In this document: one piece after another, positions 49,346-60,070 of the stretch
How positions within the stretch are numbered: the stretch's first letter is position 1
Layout of the letters: the number at the start of each line of letters is the position of its first letter
NCBI RefSeq assembly: GCF_000002425.4
Contig: NC_037253.1
Span: forward strand, 11,680,216-11,744,215
DNA: 64,000 bases
Source: Physcomitrium patens
Lineage: Eukaryota > Streptophyta > Bryopsida > Funariales > Funariaceae
Direction: 5' to 3'
The notes under the pieces: generated by a model
What the model was told of the DNA's origin: nothing
Databases searched by the model: none
The model's input: the letters and a program-made list of their open reading frames with translations, nothing else
Program-made: the position numbers and the translations under genes

Positions 49346-49494
49346 TAAAGGCAGCCTCGACAAACTGTCACGGACCAAAAATACAAACAAGAAATCTAAA
49401 CAAGAAGTTCAAGAAGAAATGACAAGAACTAGATTATTAGATGAGTACAAGAGCAACGCCAAGAGAATTGAGCTAGAGCTTCAAGAGATGCGTT

Positions 49495-49524
49495 GTCGAG
49501 GCTGAAGAACTCTTCAGCCTCGAC
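49495..49524 (-). promoter_or_regulatory. 30-bp hairpin at the predicted transcript start of E
   Basis: Arms GTCGAGGCTGAAGA and TCTTCAGCCTCGAC are exact 14-bp complements around a 2-bp centre. It begins immediately downstream (minus strand) of the TATA box and is identical in the other LTR (43463-43492). Confidence 0.85.
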
Positions 49525-49527
49525 TCT

Positions 49528-49536
49528 TATATATAC
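49528..49536 (-). promoter_or_regulatory. TATA box of the element E LTR promoter
   Basis: Minus strand reads TATATATAA in AGTATATATAAGAG, between the HSE array and the hairpin. Confidence 0.75.
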
Positions 49537-49568
49537 TACTGGCCTATGGTTCTAAGGAAGCGCATCAA

Positions 49569-49779
49569 GAAGCTTCCCAAGAACTATGAAGCTTCTCGAG
49601 CAACTACCCAAGAGCTAGGAAGCTTCTCAAATAACTTCCTAGAATCTACTAGAATATTCTAAGAATCTTTTAGAGCCTTCTAAGAGAATCTTTAGGGAAT
49701 CTTTGAAGAATATTCTAAGAGAATATTTAGGGAATCTTTTGGAAGTTTCTAGAGACTTCTTTCTAGAAGGTTCTAGAAA
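49569..49779 (-). promoter_or_regulatory. heat-shock-element array in the U3 of element E
   Basis: GAAnnTTC palindromes occur with GAA starting at 49569, 49588, 49619, 49652, 49708 and 49742. They are followed by a perfect four-module HSE at 49761-49778 (TTCTAGAAGGTTCTAGAA). Those at 49588 and 49742 continue as nnGAG, a near-perfect third module. Alternating nGAAn/nTTCn modules are the known binding site of heat-shock factor trimers. The array is upstream of the TATA box in the direction of transcription. Confidence 0.8.
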
Positions 49780-49817
49780 CTTGTCTCTAGAAAGGTCTAA
49801 GGACTATGTTCCTAACA

Positions 49818-49822
49818 GTATC
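49818..49822. repeat. TSD GTATC, right copy, of element E
   Basis: Second GTATC, joining to the remainder of the LTR of F (CCAGCTCTCG). Confidence 0.93.
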
Positions 49823-49833
49823 CCAGCTCTCGA

Positions 49834-50296
49834 CTCTCATAGTCTCGCTCTTAGCTTATGACTCTCATAGTTTGGCTCTCGGCTTACGACTCTCACAGTT
49901 TGGCTCTCGGCTTACGACTCTCATAGTCTAGCTCTCGGCTTACGATTCTCACAGTCTAGCTCTCGGCTTACGACTTTCACAGTCTGGCTCTCGGCTTATG
50001 ACTCTCGACTTACGACTCTCACAGTCTAATTTTTGGCTTATGACTCTCACAGTTTGGCCCTCAGCTAACGACTCTCATAGTCTGGCCCTCGGCTTATGAC
50101 TCTCACAATCTGGCCATCGGCTTATGACTCTCACAGTCTGGCTCTCGGCTTACGACTCTCACAGTCTGGCTCTCGGCTTACGACTCTCATAGGCTCTTGG
50201 CTTATGACTCTCGACTTACGACTCTCACAGTCTGACTCTTGACTAACGACTCTCATAGTCTAGCCCTCGGCTTACGACTCTCACGGTCTGACCCTG
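49834..50296. repeat. 28-bp minisatellite, about 18 units
   Basis: Tandem units of the type CTCTCACAGTCTGGCTCTCG plus GCTTACGA, with point variation. Two units are shortened to the same 14 bp (CTCTCGACTTACGA). The array lies within the 3' LTR of F. Units abut without spacers. Confidence 0.93.
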
Positions 50297-50503
50297 ATCT
50301 CTCTTTCTTCAACCTATTTATCCTACCAAAAAGATGATCCGTCGGCTAGGAAATTCCAAAGGTTATGACTCTTTGAATTCTTAACTATTTATTCCACTAA
50401 CAACCTATTGTTACCAGCTAAATTGCTTAACTATAAGTTTAATTCTCAAGGTTGTCAATAACTAACCAGTAACTTATCACAAAGTTTATTTATCTATTCT
50501 ACA

Positions 50504-51020
50504 TAGCCCCACTCTTAATTGTGCAGCGTCTTCGTAAATATTATTTAGTCTCAACTTATAAAGATGTAGCAGCATTGGCTTCTTTAGTCAATGGCGTTGG
50601 CTTACCACCTTTTGAATTGGTGACCTTCTCCGCTTTACATCTTCGTCATCTACCTCAGTGTTCGAGGGTTCTTCATCCAAATGCGTCATCAAATCTTCAT
50701 TCAACATACCTTATTCCCATACTTGAGACTCACGTTGGACAATTTGGTTGTCATGATCCTCCATCATCTTCTGCCATTCTTTTGTCGGTTTTAAAGGTAT
50801 CTCCGAAGGTGTTATCATTAAAATTGGTGTATTGGTCTACACTAAATTATTGGCCTCCTTTGCTAATGTGACTAGTTTAGTCTGCAACATCACAACTTCT
50901 ACCTACAGCCGCTCTTGCCATTCCTTCCAATCGGTCTCTATGCTTGCTTTCTCAGATACCATGTTCGCCATCTTTTTCTTAACCACAAAAGAAAACATGA
51001 TGCTTGTCAAGAGCCTCCCT
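50504..51020 (-). other. 3' untranslated part of element F
   Basis: Sequence between the end of pol and the 3' LTR of F. It starts with a minus-strand polypurine-like tract (AAGAGTGGGGCTA at 50504-50516). Plus-strand open frames in this area have no recognisable content. Confidence 0.5.
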
Positions 51021-54000
51021 CCTACTTCGTACTATGGTCCAATCAATTGGGTCGACTCCTCCTTTTGGAACCAAAAATCCATCCCGGATTTAGGTATAAT
51101 AAAGTTTAAGCTGATTGCCATTGATCCATGTCATAAATTTAGTACTCATAAAATCTTCCAATTATACTGAACTATTTGAAAATCCGTCAATAACTCGACA
51201 TGGTCCATGCCATCGAATTTGAAATTTGCCTTAAAAATTTTTAAATCGACTATCATAAAGAAGTACCAAATCATTTGGCATAAAAGCCTTTGGTCTAAGC
51301 TTACTATCATAATAAGTCTTCTTTCATTTTTGTATAGTTTCCATTATCATTAATGCATTGGCTTTAGTTTCATCCAATTTTTCTAATTCTTCTAAATAGT
51401 GCCGTAATGAATCTTGATCTCTCAGTCTATTATCTATAGCGATTCATAAACTTTGGACTTCTAATTCAATAGGTAATATTGCTTCTTGGCCATAAACCAA
51501 TTAGAAAGGGATAGTATTGGTAGTAACTTTATACGCAATACAATATGCCTATAAAGCTGCGAACAACTTATTGTCCCAATCTGTTCCCGCTCCTGAAATT
51601 ATTTTTGTTAAGATTTTATATAAAATCCCATTAAACTTTTCCGTTTGTCCATTGACTCTAGGGTGATAGGATGTAGTCTTCCGATGTTTTATCTCATATT
51701 TAGCCATGAGTGCTTCGATTGTATTATTTATAAAATGAGTTCCTCGATCACTAACCAATTCTCATGGATAACCGAATCGTGTAATAATATTTTCATACAA
51801 AAAGGTTGCTACTGTACTTGCACTATCGGTTTTCATAGCTACTGCTTCAGCCCATTTTGTTATGTAATCCATTGCTATCAATATATACCATTTTTGTCCA
51901 TTTCTCGAAGTTGGTGCAATTGGTCCCACAAAATCAATTCTCCATTTTTCAAAAGGTGCTTGAGCTAGAATTGGTACAAATGGCATTGTTGAAATTCCAG
52001 CAGGTCGACCCGTTCTTTGATATAGGTCACAATAACGGACGAATTGGTGGGCATCTGCAAACATTGTTGGCCACCAATAACCAACTTGTAAAGATTTATG
52101 AGCCGTGCTATCCTCCACAAAATATCCACCTTAACTGTCCAAGTGGCAACCTTCTAATATAGTATGCACCTCAGTCTGATAAATATAGCATTACAAAACT
52201 CCATCCTTACCTTGTTTATATAAAGCTTCATCAATCATCATATAAGGTGCACATTTTAATATTAAGCATTGTTTAAGCTTTTCATTGAAATTGGATGGAA
52301 AGGTTTGAAATGTCAAATATTGAATTATTTCATTAGACTCCAAAGTAATTACATCTACCGCAAACAGTTCCGCATCGGGTAGTGCATTGTTAATGGATTC
52401 ATTACCCAATATATTGGATAACCGAGATAAATGGTCTGCATTGGAATGTGATTTTTTTGCTCTTACCTAAATAGTAAAGTCAAATTCTTGCAATAGTAAA
52501 ATCTATCGTGCAATATGACCATTCAATTGAGGCTTATTAATGATATATTTTAAAGCATCATGGTCAACATGAAAAAAAAATTTATATCCAAGAAGATAAT
52601 GTCGAAACTTTTGTACAGAATAAATCGTCCCCAATGCTTCTCTTTCGATTGTGGTATAATTTTTTTCAACTGCTACCATTTGATGACTTGCATAATAAAT
52701 AGGGTGATCAAAACATCGATCATTTTTGTGGCTCAGCATTGAACCAATCGTGATATTAGATGCATCTATATAAATTTGGAATGGTTTTGTCCAACAAGAT
52801 GCCACCGATATTAGTACTGAAACTAATTTCTCTTTCAATGTTTCAAATGCAATTGTACATTTTTTTGTCCAAAATGGACTGGTCCCATCGGTTGGTGGTT
52901 TCTTCAAGAGATTTGTCAAAGGAAGGCATATAACTATGAATAGATAGATAAATTACCGATAATAACTGACATGGCCGACAAATGCTCGAACACTTGTAAC
53001 AGTGTCTGGTTACTTTAATTCTACTATAATCTTTATTTTATTTGGATATGTAGCAATGCCTACCATCAAAACTATATGATCTAACAGTTTATCAGAAGGC
53101 ATACCAAATTGGTACTTTTCCAAATTTAAAGAAATTCTATATTTGGCATATTGATTCAAATATTAACCTAAACATTCTAAATGCCTGACTCTCGTACTAA
53201 ATGTACAAAAATCATCTAGAAATATTTCCATTGAAATACATAGATAATCTTAGAATACTTGCATCATTATCCTTTGAAATGTAGCTGATACATTACAAAG
53301 CCCAAACAGTATAATCTTATAGGCAAAGGTCTCCCAATCCGTAGTAAAAGTAGTTTTTAACTGGTCTTCTTTTGTAATCTTAAGTTGATTATAATCGGAG
53401 AATCCATCAAGAAATGAATAACATTCATGTCCAGTGATAGCATCTAATATACTATCCGTGAATGGTAAAGAAAAATAATCCTTCTTGATAGTTGCATTTA
53501 ATTTTCAGAAATCTTGACAGATGCAAACTTTTTTATTATTTTTTGGTACTATAAAAATTGGTGAAATCCATTCACTGAAAGGAACCAGATAGATAAATCC
53601 AACCTCCAAGAGTTTATCCAGTTCTTCTTTTACTATAAGTGAGTATTTTTGATTAAGTTGATATTATCTTTGGCATACTGGTATAGCGTTTTCTTCCAAT
53701 ATAATTCGATGCTCACAAACTTTAGTTGGAATTCCTTTTAAATCCGCATACGACCATGCAAAAGTAGTTTTATGCATTAAAAAGTAATCCATCCAAATTT
53801 CTTTCTCCTTGCTTTTTATACCATTGTAAATCTGAATGATTTGGGGAGCCTCCCTTGTATCTAAATTAATTGGTTGACATCGTAAAATTTTAGGAGTCCT
53901 TGGATTGATGTTCTGCTTAATTTCAAAAACTTTCATAAAATTCGATACATTAGAACTTTCCAACTCTAGTTCTATAGCACTAACATAATTAACATCCTGT

Positions 54001-54827
54001 CTATTCATTCAATATGTAATCATATGATCAAAATCGTCAATAACATCTGGAAGAACTAAGTACTCTCCCAATCCCTTGCACTAGTAGTTCATTCTAGTGT
54101 GCTCGACAACTTGTCTTGTATCAGCATAAATTGGATCAAGTATACCAATTTCTTCTTTTGTAGACTCACCTTTACAATCCGACGTGAATTTTGAACTGGC
54201 AACTTGAGTTTCTCCATGATATTGGACAAGGTACATTTGAAGCACAATTTTATCATTATCTTTTCCAATTGTCAATGTACCACGGCCCCAGTCATTTCGA
54301 GCTTTAGCTTGATACAACCACGATCACTCCAATAAAATTTGATATGATAATATAGAGCTTCGCAATCAAAAATCAATATAATCAATTTTGTAGGTAATTT
54401 CCATAATTATTGTATCAATTCCTCATAAAATATCCATAGATTTAACTTAACAGGAGTCAACCATTCTCAAAACTATTGTAGTAGGCAATAAATGATCCAA
54501 ATCCAACTCCTCCATTGTAGTAGCATTCATAAGATTTACACTAGATCCTCTATCTACTTGCACTTCTAATAGTAATACTCCATCAATTGAGACAGCAATC
54601 GTAAGTGCACCCAGATCAGGATTCAAACTTACTTCTTGGATTTCTTTATTTCGAGATCTGCGATGAATTAATGAGGAATTCAAGATAGTTTGGCACTCAG
54701 GTACTACCGCCAATAGTTTCTTCATGGAGATCGTGGGCTGCATGGTATCCAAATCTTTTAGAATATCATATGGTTTTGTATTAGTGGTAATTTTTAATGT
54801 CCGTTTCTTCTTCCTAGCTCTAGACAC
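51020..54827 (-). pseudogene. element F pol: protease-RT-RNase H-integrase (broken)
   Basis: Minus-strand order: protease (54447-54827, VDRGSSVNLM; the usual Asp-Thr/Ser/Gly-Gly is Asp-Arg-Gly), RT (about 52950-53660), RNase H (52503-52919, IYIDASNITIGSML), integrase zinc-binding region and core (51549-52118). Integrase catalytic residues D, D and E are present (SDRGTHF; HPRVNGQTE; 35 residues between). A TGA at 51759-51761 splits the core; the frame continues. Other stops lie in RT (for example after ICQDF) and upstream. The end shows the LVLLYDSRFK segment common at the C-terminus of this lineage. Confidence 0.88.
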
Positions 54828-55199
54828 CGACGCAGGTAAATTGATTTTCTCTATATTGGAAATTGATAGAGCTATTGGAACTAAATTTGACAGAGCCTAT
54901 AAAATTGGTTCTTTCAATGGGTAAGATTTTTCTTCCAATTGAGTTGATATTGGTCCCTTGGAATTCACGCCTCTTAGAAGATCTTTCAACAAAAAGGACA
55001 TTTTTTAAAACTGTGTAGAGAACGGAACAACTCGACATGGAACCGAAGCCTCCATAATTGGTACCTTATTAGGTTGCACAATCAATTTAGGTCTTATACT
55101 GAGTAAAGGGCCCATGATAGGACCTGGATTGGATGTCCCTGTAATTGGGTCGAATTGGCCCTTCGCTTCTAAATCACCCAAATATTAAATTAGTCCTTT

Positions 55200-56222
55200 C
55201 CGCTTTTGTTGACTTTTTGTAAGGATAGCTTGGACTACTTCTACCTGATGAATTGGGGAATCTTGAGGACCTTGATTTATCTCCTTTATTTTTTCTTAGC
55301 TTTGGATTTGCTGATCTCGATTATTGAAATTGAACAGAGCATTACATTGCTGATATGTATGTCCCAACTGCTTGCAATTTACACATACTGGTGCATAATC
55401 ATCACTGGCTCTTAGATTAGGACATTCACTGGCATAATGATCAATGTGTTTGCAACGGAAACAAGAAAGTGGTCTTCTTGTACCTCCATCTGGCATATTG
55501 GGTGTCTCCACTGATATATATCTACTAGACTTGTTCTATGTAGGGTTAAAAAATGACCCTGGTTGTCCCGTTGGTACGGAGGGTACTTGGTTCGATGATG
55601 CTGGTGGAGTATATTGCTGATACCTCTGCTGCTCCTTCCCATAGTTCTGGAGGTTTGATACAGACCCTTGATTAAAATTGGAACTTTAAAAATTATTGAA
55701 TATTTGATTTTGTTGATTAGATTGATTTCCATTCCATCCATATGTATTTCTCATTTGAATTTGATTGACTTTCCACGAAGTCAGTAGGATCATAGTCTGA
55801 TTATTGAATTATTATTGCCTTTGTAAATGCCAGCAGTTTTGGGTAGGATGCTTTTCTCCGCAAAATGTACATTGAACACCCGTTTATCTGGGTAATGGAT
55901 ATTTTGTATCAAAATGACTTTGTTCCTTACAATTATTATACCATACATTAGGTCTCATATTAAAAGACTTATGTCATTTCTCCTTATCTTTAATCAAATT
56001 TACGCTCAATTCTTCCATCTTCTTTGTTAGATTTAATAACAAGGCTTTATTTGGATCTTTAACAGTCGCATTTGTGAACAATTCCGGTGATGTAAAATAA
56101 AGTGTCATTGTTATTGGTGCTATTGCTTGGAGTGGTGTAGCATTAATTGGTTGTTGCAATATAACATTCTTCACATTGGAGGCAGCTATTTTTGGATAAT
56201 TACCCATCGATACATTTCTCGA
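55200..56222 (-). pseudogene. element F gag, 3' part (broken)
   Basis: Continues gag after the solo LTR L. A segment MGNYPKIAASNVKN (from 56202) leads through a first knuckle (CTFCGEKHPTQNC, about 55830-55870) to two more close together (55296-55511: CFRCKHIDHYASEC and CVNCKQLGHTYQQC). Stops and frame changes are present. Three CCHC knuckles differ from the single knuckle of A and E. Confidence 0.8.
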
Positions 56223-57903
56223 TGTCGTATTATGTGAAGTCTTGCTTGAGAATGCACTGAGCACCTGGCTGTGGAAGGTAAAAGAAAATTACAACAAAGG
56301 TATTAACAATCCAATAGGATTATAGAAAACTTACAATTAAATGTTAACAATCATAATCAAATATTAAGCAAGCTCAATTAAATTTTATTGAAGTTATAAA
56401 ATAAATACAAGGAAATTCTAAAAAAATATAAAAGAATATTAAAGAAAACTTAGTCAAATCCTAAAAAAAATCTAGTAGAACCTTAAATTCTAACCAAATC
56501 CTAATCCTAATCCGACCTTAATCAAATCCTAGATAAACCCTAAATCTTAAATCAAATCCTAATCAAATCTTAATCCCTAACCAAATCCTAATCCAAATCC
56601 TAAATCCTAAATCAAATCCTATCCAAATCCTAAACCCTAAACCAAACCCTAATCCAAACCCTAAATCCTAAATCAAATCCTAAACCCTAAATCAAACCCT
56701 AATCAAACCTTAATCCCTAATTAAATCCTAATCCAAATCCTAAATCCTAAATCAAACCCTAAATCCTAAATCAAACCCTAATCCAAATCCTAAATCCTAA
56801 ACCAAATCCTAATCAAACCCTAAACCAAATCCTAATCAAACCCTAAACCAAATCCTAATAATTCCTAGAAAAAATTTAAATCTCAATAACTAATGAATAA
56901 ACCGTTGATCTTAACTAAAAATTTTGCTTACTTCTAAAAAAATAAGTTAAAACAAGCACAAAAAATTTGATAAGGATCGGAGTTACCAAATTGACGATAT
57001 TCTCAAAAATGTGCTCGGATATTGGTCGGCCTCCTTCTCCAATCTTAATGCCAATCTTCCAGAGCCAATATCTCTCCTTTGCACCTTTCGATTGATCTCA
57101 AAATTCTCATACATATAGAAAAACAAGTCTAATATCTTCTTACATAAGTTTCACTCTAATCCAACTAAAAGATTGCAAGAAATCTCAAAAACCCCCACTG
57201 GACCTAAAATTCTACTTTCTAAGTCCCTGATCCACTTAAACCTCAATATCTCTCAATTCAACCGTTAGATCAAGCTCAAATTCATGACACATATTAAACA
57301 CAACTATAACCATAAACCCACAAAATTTCACTTGTAGATTTATTACAAAACTCTTGAAATCACCCAAAACGTAAACCCTATTTTATTTCATAAAACCCAA
57401 GTCATTTGAAACAAACCTTAACTTTGCAAAGCTATTACAAAGTCAATATAGATCCAAATCATCCAAAACCAACACCCATAGACACCCTATCCAATCTTCT
57501 ATCAAATCCCACTCTTCAATCTGCCAAAGAGTCCTTGAGTCGCCATCAAAGTGCGGTTTTGTGCCTCAGGGTCTGATTTCGACCTAGGTTCATAACCGGT
57601 CCTCTTCGGATATGAAATTTCGTCTTCTTGAGGTAATTTTTACTAATTTGCACTTCTAACTCCTTCCTACATATGTCTATATCCTTTATTTTTCTAATCT
57701 ACCTTGTTTTGTCTTATTTATGGCTTTACAAAGTAAATAGAAGCATAATTTGTAAAAAGGTAGTATTAGCACCTTTAGTTTTTCTACCCTTTGACTAATA
57801 TCTATTTTTCCAAGATAATTTGCTATAATATTTTTGAAATGAGATCCTCAAAACATGATATTTTTTTCACCCTTTCACTTATTATCCATGTTACATCATG
57901 ACA
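56223..57903 (-). mobile_element. solo LTR (L) with telomere-like repeats inside F gag
   Basis: 1,681-bp LTR whose plus strand starts TGTCGTATTATG and ends TTACATCATGACA. TCGA flanks both sides (56219-56222 and 57904-57907), a 4-bp duplication. The gag of F reads on across the insertion. The 3' end (GAGAATGCACTGAGCACCTG) is shared with LTRs of G and I. It contains about 400 bp of CCCTAAA-like repeats. Confidence 0.85.
56470..56870 (-). repeat. telomere-like repeats (AAACCCTAA, AAATCCTAATC) in LTR L
   Basis: Irregular array of AAACCCTAA, AAATCCTAA and AATCAAACC units on the plus strand. Many copies match the plant telo-box AAACCCTAA. The older LTR K holds the same array in mutated form. Confidence 0.88.
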
Positions 57904-58525
57904 TCGATTGTATTTGTTGGCTTCCTGAACTTGGAGGCATCGTCATCTCTATTGTTAACAATTGGTCCTAATGACATTCTTCCCACACCTTTGCTTGTGC
58001 CAACAATGCCTCTACCGTAGCTGATCAAGCCTCTTTTACAAACATTTTTAATTTTGATGGATGCAAATTGTTAATTAATATCGACAATATAAACGCATCT
58101 GACATTTGATTATTTGACCATTTACGAAGTATATCCGCGATCCGGCTACAATAGGACTCTATGGATTCCTCTATAAACATCTTGCTATTCATAAAACTTT
58201 CTCGAAGCCGATCTTCAAATCAAATTGGTCTAAAATGGATTAGGAAGGCATTCCTCAAGGCCTCCCAATTGAGAAATCTACCCACTGGTTGCCGAATATA
58301 CTATTCAAAAGCTGTATCTTTTAAAGTTGCTGGCAACCATCTCAACCAAATATCTTCAATTCTACCATTATTAGCCACGCAGGCTGTCAAGAATTGAGAT
58401 ATATGGTGATCGGGATCAAAGTCCGACCAACCACTATAAGTAGGTAATGGTGCTATACTTGTAGTTTGGTCTCCTATTGCCCCTATTTGTATTGCAATTG
58501 GTACTTTTGGTACTTCTGCTGTCAT
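57904..58525 (-). pseudogene. element F gag, 5' part
   Basis: Minus-strand frame from ATG at 58523-58525 (MTAEVPKVPIAIQ) through a retrotransposon gag core (FDPDHHISQFLTACVANNGR; ESYCSRIADILRKW). Stops occur at about 58301 and further on. The ATG overlaps the first bases of the G LTR (58520). Confidence 0.82.
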
Positions 58526-59837
58526 GTTATAACACGTCTATATGATGAAAATATAAATGAAGAAGATTTATTAATATTTAGTCACCTTGGATTTTAGAAG
58601 CGGTAGCTAATTCCAGTGCAAATATTGAGAGGCCAGGTTTAGTCACCCCATTATAGTCAGCCGGGGCATACTCACCTGTAACGAAATGCTCCATTTAATT
58701 CTAATAATGAGAGTCAGCAGAAAAGAAAAGGACCAATTCAATGACGGGTGAGCCTGGTTCGAAGAGCCAATTGAATCCAATTTCAAAAGACCTCTAATCC
58801 AGGTCCTATTACGGGCCTCTTATCCAATATGAGACCTGACTTGGTCGGGCAACCCAATGTGGTCCGATTATGGGCTTTCAGTAAATGGATCTCTTAAAGG
58901 CAAAAATGGTGGGGAGAAAGCTCTGTCGACTATTCCAATTTGGAGAGTCCAAGGCAGAAGAATAGGATCTTCTCAGGGTTAAAGGGGAGGATAGGTTAAG
59001 AAATGAAGGGAAGAGAATTAGGGTTTTAAGGGTCGGAGAGCTAGCTTCATATTTCGAAAAGACAGAGAGTTGGATTTTTTTTTTCTTCATAGGGTTTTGA
59101 AAAGACTGAGGCAATCGTTGCTGAAAGTCAGTGTTATATTGGTGAACTGGATTTTTTCGTAAGAGAGGAAAGGCTGGTACTCTTGATTGTTGATGAAATG
59201 GAAGATACTTCTATGGTTGAAATTCAGAGTTGTCTAGAAGGTTGAATATGCTGAATGCATGCGTGGTTGTGTTAATGTGACTGTACGGATAGAGGATATC
59301 TGCCAACAGTTTAAAGAGGTTTTGGAAGTTGGCAAGTTGGGATTTATTTAGGGTTTCTATGATGACTGGGAACCTACTGACAGGAATAAGAGGAATATCG
59401 GTGAGCGGCCAAGGGACATCGGTGCAGATTGCAGCATAGCCTCACAATCTGTAAGCAGGGTTGAACTGGAACTACTTGAGCATTCGAAAGGGCTTGCAAA
59501 GATACTAGCGATAGATATTTCACAACAAGTTGGAAGGACAGATTGAGGATCACAACTTGCTGAAGCTCATGGTCTAAGATTAAGGTAATTAATGATAAAG
59601 ATAAAATAAAAAATATAAAATAAATAAAATAAAATAAAAATAACAAAAGAGATTGAAGTTATATAGGGTCTCTAGGCATTTTATATTGGAATTAAGCTTT
59701 GATATTGCAATCTGATAAAGATTGTATTTGGATAGTTAAGAACACGATAGACTGCTTGAGTACTAGCGAAATACCATACTACCTCCTACAGTCAGATGCT
59801 CGATGCGTTCTCAAGCAAGATAGTATGTAATATGATA
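58520..59837 (+). repeat. 5' LTR of element G
   Basis: 1,318 bp, TGTCATGTTATAACACG...GTAATATGATA. The start and the last 60 bp match the LTRs of I and J and the solo LTR L, while the middle matches only I and J. It is inserted at the gag start of F. Confidence 0.78.
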
Positions 59838-60070
59838 TTAGTGGTGAATCCAACGTGAAAGGTTGAGGTAAAAGGTATTGAATTTCGTTTGATTTTATTT
59901 TTATTTTTATGGAGAACAAAAATAAAAATTTTGAAGGATCTTTGGGAGGAGTTTCTCGTGGGGGTTCTTCTAAAGGACAAGGTATGCACATGGATCCATC
60001 TATTGCTAGTATGTTTCGAGCCTTCTCATTATCAATGTAATAACAGTAAAGCAATGATCGAAAAGAAGCT

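Larger units (their letters stand above)
43334..49817 (-). mobile_element. element E: full-length Ty3 chromovirus with heat-shock-element LTR
   Basis: 6,484-bp minus-strand element with two 452-bp LTRs, TSD GTATC, a repeated leader, gag, pol ending in a chromodomain and a polypurine tract. By eye the LTRs differ at about 16 positions (about 96% identity), mostly transitions. It is related to A (same protein order, same gag-pol junction) but with an unrelated LTR sequence. It is dead as a coding unit: nonsense changes occur in gag and pol, and the catalytic Glu of integrase is Lys. The U3 region holds an array of GAAnnTTC heat-shock modules. Confidence 0.96.
49366..49817 (-). repeat. 5' LTR of element E
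   Basis: 452 bp. On the minus strand the order is HSE array, TATA box, hairpin, then the end CCGTGACA. Best preserved copy of the regulatory region. Confidence 0.95.
43039..50503 (-). repeat. 3' LTR of element F, split by element E
   Basis: Deduced LTR: plus-strand start TGTTCTCGTTGC at 43039, end TATTCTACA at 50503, next to a reverse-complement polypurine tract (read on minus: AAGAGTGGGGCTA). Element E and its TSD occupy 43334-49822. Joined, the LTR is about 976 bp. It carries the 28-bp minisatellite. The second LTR of F is outside the window, so the ends rest on TG/CA, PPT position and truncation of C. Confidence 0.65.
50504..58519 (-). mobile_element. element F internal region: non-chromovirus Ty3 element (Athila/Tat-like)
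   Basis: Minus-strand internal region with gag, protease, RT, RNase H and integrase in Ty3 order but no chromodomain. RT reads SFLDGFSDYNQ and FLDDF, and integrase FEKWRIDFVGPIAP with ATKW-like YITKWAEA, as in plant Athila/Tat elements. Gag is interrupted by the solo LTR L and cut at its start by the LTR of G. The 5' LTR is outside the window. Confidence 0.85.

Noticed and set aside
49834-50296. 28-bp repeats resembling the length of CRISPR direct repeats
   Set aside because: Units abut without spacers and lie inside a retrotransposon LTR in a plant-type genome; it is a minisatellite.
50521-51170. Plus-strand frames of 112-116 codons
   Set aside because: They lie antisense to the 3' part of element F, where the minus strand shows pol-like segments. 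No recognisable content.
56470-56870. Interstitial telomere from a chromosome fusion
   Set aside because: The repeats are degenerate and lie at the same place in two LTRs of one family, so they belong to the element.
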